Shown here in pieces: positions 60,284-64,000 of a stretch of DNA of 64,000 bases. How positions within the stretch are numbered: position 1 is the stretch's first letter; every line of letters begins with the position of its first letter. The notes under the pieces are model-generated. The model worked only from the letters and a program-made list of their open reading frames with translations, was not told the DNA's origin and did no database searches. This DNA comes from Desulfotomaculum copahuensis. GTDB lineage: Bacteria; Bacillota; Desulfotomaculia; Desulfotomaculales; Desulfovirgulaceae. The stretch spans positions 83,521 to 147,520 of the forward strand of contig NZ_LYVF01000002.1 of NCBI RefSeq assembly GCF_001655685.1, written 5' to 3'. The translations under genes were made by a program, and so were the position numbers.

Positions 60284-61044
60284 TCAATATAATCCAGGCG
60301 GAATACATGAAATATAAACGTACGTTTACCAGAAAACTGATCGTCCTGGCCCCGTTGTTTTTTACCATTATTGCCTTGCCGCAGAAATTTCTCATGCTCG
60401 CTAATCATTTATTTTTAAGACCGTGGCAGCTGCTCCTTGATCAGATTTATAACATTTGGCCGGTAATTTTTATCCCCCTTGGCACAGCCCTGTTTGCCGC
60501 CCTGGTGCAGGCACAGGAAAAAAGGGCCGGCAATTACCGGGGCCTGCGTATGCATAATGTTTCGCCGGTTGCCCTCTGGACGGGCAAAATCATTGTCATG
60601 GCCGGACATACTTTGCTGGCCACACTGGTTTTGATGATCAGCATCATCATTTCCGGGCTGATTACAGCCGGCGGCGCTGTTCCCTGGCTGAAGATATTTG
60701 CCGGTGGTTTTACCATCTGGTTTGTATCGCTGGCCATCATACCATTGCAATTGTGGGCGGCGACCTGGCCAGGCATCGTCGCCAGCATGACCCTGGGGAT
60801 TTTGGGTTTGATAGCGGGGGTTGCGGCTGCACCCAGGGCATACTGGATCTATATACCCTGGAGTTGGCCGGCCAGACTAATGTGCCCGATCATCGGTGTA
60901 CACCCCAACGGGACGCTCCTGGAACCAGGGAGCAGACTGCTCGATCCCGCGGTAATCCTCCCGGGATTCGCAGTATCCCTGGCTGCTTTGCTCATCTTTA
61001 CCGCCATAACAGCCTGGTGGTTTAACAAAAGGGAGGTGCTTTGA
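60280..61044 (+). CDS. LanE/MutE-like ABC-2 permease
   Basis: 254-residue membrane protein with six hydrophobic segments, beginning with INIIQAEYMKYKRTFTRKLI and continuing with LIVLAPLFFTIIALPQ. The late motif YIPWSWPARLMCPIIGVHPNG is typical of the lantibiotic-protection permeases MutE/EpiE. It overlaps the ATPase stop by 4 bases and the second permease start by 4 bases. It should form a heterodimeric channel with that second permease. Confidence 0.88.
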   Translation: MINIIQAEYMKYKRTFTRKLIVLAPLFFTIIALPQKFLMLANHLFLRPWQLLLDQIYNIWPVIFIPLGTALFAALVQAQEKRAGNYRGLRMHNVSPVALWTGKIIVMAGHTLLATLVLMISIIISGLITAGGAVPWLKIFAGGFTIWFVSLAIIPLQLWAATWPGIVASMTLGILGLIAGVAAAPRAYWIYIPWSWPARLMCPIIGVHPNGTLLEPGSRLLDPAVILPGFAVSLAALLIFTAITAWWFNKREVL

Positions 61045-61832
61045 TGCTCCCAATTCTGTCTGCCGAATGGTTGAAAACAAAACGTACATCTGTGCGCTGG
61101 CTGACCTTGTTAACACCCGTTGTTACAGCGGCAGTAATTATCTGGTATTTTTCGTTAAAACCAGCCGTATCTGATTCGTCAACAGGTGTATTTCAATGGT
61201 TCTTTGGCTTATGGGCGACAATAGTCATTCCCCTGGGCGCCGGCTTATTGCCGGGGATAATAATTCACCAGGAGGAACTGGCGGGCAGTTTCAATGGTTT
61301 TCTCGGCAGTAAATTGCCGCGCACCAGCCTGTACCTGGGCAAACTGCTCCTGCTCATAATGCTGTCAACGGCAAGTACTTTGCTCGGGACATTGTTACTG
61401 GTGGCCGGAACAGATTGCCTCTTAAACATACCCGCCCCCTGGCCCATTTTTATCGCAGCGGCAATAATGGCTGCACTGGGTACTTTACCGCTGCTGGCCA
61501 TGCAACTGTGGGCAAGTTTGGCCTGGGGAATGGGGGCATCAATCGGCATTGGCGGCGGCGGTCTGCTCATAGCGGCTCTTGCGAGTACAAGCCTGGGTAA
61601 CCGGATCTGGCAGTTTTTGCCGTGGGCATGGCCGGCGAGATTATCCATACTCCCCGGCATCTATTTACTATATCAACCCGGCATGCAGGTTCCACCGCCA
61701 AGCATCGCTTCAGGTTATCCCATTCATGAAACCATTAAAGGGATTATTCCCGCTGCCGTTTTTTTCATCGTTGTGCTGGTTGGCGGCATAACCTGGTTTA
61801 AGAAATGGGAAGGCCGGAAGATCTATGAATAA
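61041..61832 (+). CDS. LanG/MutG-like ABC-2 permease
   Basis: 263-residue membrane protein, the second permease of the LanFEG-like set, with six hydrophobic segments. It shares with its neighbour the N-terminal LSAEWLKTKRTSVRWLTLLT pattern and the late FLPWAWPARLSILPGIYLLY motif. ATG 61041 overlaps the previous gene by 4 bases. It ends 55 bases before the convergent VapC gene, with no good terminator between them. Confidence 0.88.
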   Translation: MMLPILSAEWLKTKRTSVRWLTLLTPVVTAAVIIWYFSLKPAVSDSSTGVFQWFFGLWATIVIPLGAGLLPGIIIHQEELAGSFNGFLGSKLPRTSLYLGKLLLLIMLSTASTLLGTLLLVAGTDCLLNIPAPWPIFIAAAIMAALGTLPLLAMQLWASLAWGMGASIGIGGGGLLIAALASTSLGNRIWQFLPWAWPARLSILPGIYLLYQPGMQVPPPSIASGYPIHETIKGIIPAAVFFIVVLVGGITWFKKWEGRKIYE

Positions 61833-61887
61833 AACAAAGCTCTCCGGTCATTACCCTTCCCCCATTCCATAAAAAACCAGAAAAACA

Positions 61888-62298
61888 TTATTGGGGTAAT
61901 TGAACAAACCCGGCAGTAGTGAAATGAACATCAAAAGCGAAGGCGTCTGTAATTTTCATTTTCTTCATCAAAGCAAAAGAAACTGCGTCGGTTAGGGAAA
62001 AGGGTTGATCGTCATATTTACGTAAGATTATTATTGCCTCCCCGGTAAGTTCAGGATCAGTATAAATGATTTTAACCTTTAGTGAAGAGGCAATTCTTTC
62101 CCACCAACCCAGGGCTGCCTTCGGGCCACAATCCAGCCTTAATAAAATGTATGTTTCGGCTACCACCAGATTAGTGGTCAGAAGTTCATGATATTCTTTA
62201 AAAATCCCTTTATAAAAGGTGCCGGCTGTTTCATGATACTGATCGCGGCGGTTGGTTACCGCTACCCAGGCGGAAGTATCCACAAATATTCGCTTCAA
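61888..62298 (-). CDS. PIN-domain toxin (VapC-like)
   Basis: 136 residues with the four acidic PIN residues: Asp7 in FVDTSAWVA, Glu48 in VVAETYILL, Asp104 in SLTDAVSFAL and Asp123 in FAFDVHF. PIN toxins are RNases that cut tRNA or rRNA. Its start overlaps the antitoxin stop by 4 bases (62295-62298), the usual VapBC coupling. All key residues are intact. Confidence 0.92.
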   Translation of the reverse strand: MKRIFVDTSAWVAVTNRRDQYHETAGTFYKGIFKEYHELLTTNLVVAETYILLRLDCGPKAALGWWERIASSLKVKIIYTDPELTGEAIIILRKYDDQPFSLTDAVSFALMKKMKITDAFAFDVHFTTAGFVQLPQ

Positions 62299-62546
62299 GC
62301 TTTCCAGTTTTCCTTTTCCCGCAAAACAAGATATTGGTCGTGCCGTTCGGAGAGATCCGGCGTTTTGCCGGAACCCAGGCCGATAATGTCGAGGGCGGGA
62401 TCATGTAAGCCGGGCTCCTTTTGCAGACCCTGGTAGAGGTACTTTCTAATTAGTTCCGCCTGGGATACCTTTTTTCTTTTTGCAATCAAGCACAATTGTT
62501 GATGCAAAGCCTGGTCCACGTACACCTGCAAGGGGATTTTTTTCAT
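62295..62546 (-). CDS. RHH-type antitoxin (VapB-like)
   Basis: 83 residues. The N-terminal half is a ribbon-helix-helix DNA-binding domain (KKIPLQVYVDQALHQQLCLI, then KVSQAELIRKYLYQGL). The C-terminal half, ending LREKENWKA, should bind the toxin. ATG 62546 has GGTGGTGA about 8 bases upstream; GTG 62564 is the alternative. It probably represses its own operon. Confidence 0.88.
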   Translation of the reverse strand: MKKIPLQVYVDQALHQQLCLIAKRKKVSQAELIRKYLYQGLQKEPGLHDPALDIIGLGSGKTPDLSERHDQYLVLREKENWKA

Positions 62547-62731
62547 GAATTGATTCACCACCACTTTTGATTCATGTAATTATTTTACATGAAAAGGCGG
62601 AAAATAGCAATGCCTCCGCTTGCAAACATACGCCAATACATTTTTACATGTTCTGTTCCATCAGCACATTTAAATCCGGCATTATTTATCAGCCACCCGG
62701 TACGGCCCCGCGGATAATTTTAAAAAGTATA

Positions 62732-62762
62732 TTGACTCTCACGTTACGTCATGGTTTATGCT
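62732..62762 (+). promoter_or_regulatory. MerR-type promoter with 19-base spacer
   Basis: TTGACT (62732-62737) and TATGCT (62757-62762) are separated by 19 bases. The spacer carries CTCACGTTACGTCATGG, an imperfect dyad like those bound by TipA/Mta-type activators. It lies directly upstream of the MerR gene, so autoactivation is likely; the leader would be only about 12 bases. Confidence 0.65.
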
Positions 62763-62781
62763 TAATCCGGAGGCGAGGAAA

Positions 62782-63561
62782 ATGGCATACACCGTAAAGG
62801 CGGTGGCAAACATGACAGGGGTAAGTATTCGCACCCTGCACCATTATGATCAAATTGGCCTCTTGAAACCCGCTTCACTTACTCCGGCCGGCTACCGGCT
62901 TTATAGTGACGCCGACATTGATAAGCTCCAGCAGGTACTTTTTTTCAAGGAACTGGAGTTTAGCCTGGAGGAAATCAAGGTAATTTTGGACCGGCCGGAT
63001 TTTGACCGGAAGAAGGCACTGGCGGCACACCGGGAGCTTTTGCTGGAGAAAAAGAAGCGGCTGGAGGAATTGATCGGGTTGGTGGATACCACGCTGGAAA
63101 ATCTGGAAAGGGGTAAGAGCATGACCGGAAAAGAATTTTTCGCGCCTTTCGATATGAAGAAAATCGAGGAGGCCAAAGAAAAGTACCGGGACGAGGCCCG
63201 GCAGAAGTATGATCCGAAACTGGTTGCAGAATCCGGAGAGAAGACCTCGCGTTACACGGAAGCGGACTGGCGGGCCATTCATGAGCAGGAAATGAGCATT
63301 TACCGGCGGGTGGCAGCCGCCATGGATGCGGGTAAGGACCCGGCGGACACTGAGGTGCAGGAAGCCATCGGGGAACGCTACCGGGAGATCAACGAGCGGT
63401 ACTACACCTGCACACCGCAGATCTTCCGGGGTCTGGGGGAAATGTATGTGGCGGACAGTCGCTTCACTGCATTTTACGAACGGTTGCGCCCGGGGATGGC
63501 GGAGTTCATGCGGCAGGCTATGGCCGTCTACAGTGACAGCCTGGAAAAGCGGGGAGTGTAA
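62782..63561 (+). CDS. MerR family regulator with TipAS domain
   Basis: 259 residues. The N-terminal MerR domain is YTVKAVANMTGVSIRTLHHY, followed by DQIGLLKPASLTPAGYRLYS. A coiled-coil dimerisation helix follows, then the TipAS antibiotic-recognition domain (about residues 130-255) with DWRAIHEQEMSIYRRVAAAM and ADSRFTAFYERLRPGMAEFM. TipA proteins bind thiopeptide antibiotics and activate their own gene and resistance genes. GGAGG lies upstream of ATG 62782. A spaced MerR-type promoter is at 62732-62762. Confidence 0.93.
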   Translation: MAYTVKAVANMTGVSIRTLHHYDQIGLLKPASLTPAGYRLYSDADIDKLQQVLFFKELEFSLEEIKVILDRPDFDRKKALAAHRELLLEKKKRLEELIGLVDTTLENLERGKSMTGKEFFAPFDMKKIEEAKEKYRDEARQKYDPKLVAESGEKTSRYTEADWRAIHEQEMSIYRRVAAAMDAGKDPADTEVQEAIGERYREINERYYTCTPQIFRGLGEMYVADSRFTAFYERLRPGMAEFMRQAMAVYSDSLEKRGV

Positions 63562-63612
63562 ATTATTTTATGCAAATAGCTCTTGCCTGCCAGGGTTTTC
63601 CGGGGATAGCGT

Positions 63613-63632
63613 GGGTGGTCCAAAGGCCACCC
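63613..63632 (+). terminator. Possible terminator of the MerR gene
   Basis: GGGTGG at 63613-63618 pairs with CCACCC at 63627-63632; with a G-T and a C-G pair inside, the stem has 8 pairs. The following TCTATCATTTTCT is a weak T-tract. It lies 50 bases behind the MerR stop. Confidence 0.4.
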
Positions 63633-63691
63633 CTCTATCATTTTCTAGCTATAGCCGGCTTCATCCCCTGAATAGATTAAATCAAGTGCTC

Positions 63692-64000
63692 CTAATCCCG
63701 CCTGCCATATGGCTTTTTGGCCCGGATGAAGGCGCTGACCACTGCCCCGTTTAATTCATTGCGTTCGGATTCGGATAAACCGGAAAGGATTGACTCCGCC
63801 AATGGATCGGTAAGATCGTAGACCCTGGTGATCTCCACCTCTATACCGGCAAATCCGGCGGCGGCCAGTTTATCGCGGTATTCCTTCTCCTGCAGGGCAC
63901 CGGCCACGCAGCCCGCCCAGGCCATAAGGTCTTGCTGCACCTTCAGAGGAAGGGACCTGGTCAGCAATATGTCCGACACGGCGAACCGGCCGCCGGGTTT
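63692..64000 (-). CDS. Arsenite methyltransferase-like protein, C-terminal part (runs off the window)
   Basis: The last 102 residues of a SAM-dependent methyltransferase; the frame is open to the right edge of the window, beginning KPGGRFAVSDILL. The segment MAWAGCVAGALQEKEYRDKL matches the ArsM region with the C-terminal arsenic-binding cysteine (WAGCVAGA). Arsenite methylation is therefore likely, but the catalytic N-terminal cysteines lie outside the window. Confidence 0.8.
   Translation of the reverse strand, partial: KPGGRFAVSDILLTRSLPLKVQQDLMAWAGCVAGALQEKEYRDKLAAAGFAGIEVEITRVYDLTDPLAESILSGLSESERNELNGAVVSAFIRAKKPYGRRD

Overview
The window looks like a chromosomal segment of a moderately GC-rich, strictly anaerobic, spore-forming Firmicute, most like the Peptococcaceae (Desulfotomaculum/Pelotomaculum relatives). 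This is inferred from gene content: a Ni-CO-dehydrogenase-family protein with a CooF ferredoxin, an HdrABC electron-transfer set, a group B-type [FeFe] hydrogenase, a 2-hydroxyacyl-CoA dehydratase with its ATPase activator, a GerMN germination-type lipoprotein, and two secreted proteins with the copper-amine-oxidase-like stalk domain common in that family. I saw no rRNA, tRNA, CRISPR array, prophage or insertion sequence.

Layout. 0.3-7.2 kb: OsmC, YbaK and a small Fe-S protein read leftward. A HlyD / ABC ATPase / ABC permease / TetR efflux set follows, then a one-piece MNT-HEPN toxin-antitoxin fusion. 7.3-8.6 kb: a DUF445 membrane protein. 8.8-18.1 kb: a divergent catabolic region. An acyl-CoA ligase with a two-subunit 2-hydroxyacyl-CoA dehydratase and activator faces TetR / SCP2 / aldehyde dehydrogenase / Fe-alcohol dehydrogenase, with a TetR-type operator motif repeated in the shared intergenic region. 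18.3-19.6 kb: an AEC transporter pair. 19.7-24.6 kb: an Rrf2 regulator followed by CooS, CooF and an NADH-type flavoprotein. 24.6-29.1 kb: small and decaying genes (a frameshifted crotonase remnant, two nucleotidyltransferase genes of toxin-antitoxin type, a stalk-domain protein, GerMN). 29.1-33.4 kb: DUF488, [FeFe] hydrogenase, a solitary Dam-type methylase, a zinc phospholipase C-like protein and a ferredoxin. 33.9-39.1 kb: HdrA (tandem type)-HdrC-HdrB and a PfpI protein. 39.2-47.4 kb: a second stalk protein, YbjQ, then an envelope-glycan group (UDP-glucose dehydrogenase, PHP phosphoesterase, GNAT, two GT4 glycosyltransferases, DUF2334 deacetylase). 47.5-51.8 kb: a MacAB-like ATPase/permease/adaptor operon. 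52-56.8 kb: a CrtI-like oxidoreductase, a YvlB/YvlD-type stress operon under a DUF2089 regulator, a zincin and a family 4-like uracil-DNA glycosylase. 57.2-61.8 kb: a two-component system divergent from a LanFEG-like immunity ABC transporter. 61.9-64 kb: VapBC, a MerR/TipA-type regulator and the 3' part of an arsenite-methyltransferase-like gene that runs off the edge.

The most unusual points are these. (1) The CooS protein keeps the metal-ligand framework, but by residue spacing it lacks the catalytic His and Lys of known CO dehydrogenases (Tyr87 and Gln550 instead). It sits under an Fe-S Rrf2 regulator and next to CooF and a flavoprotein, so its substrate may not be CO. (2) The divergent ligase/dehydratase and alcohol-to-acid oxidation genes look like one undescribed substrate pathway. 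(3) The MNT antitoxin and HEPN toxin are fused in one polypeptide with both signature motifs intact. (4) A promoter is duplicated in tandem upstream of the small Fe-S protein.

Start codons were moved where a Shine-Dalgarno (SD) sequence clearly favoured a different site; several are TTG or GTG. All functions are inferred from motifs and family knowledge, without database searches.
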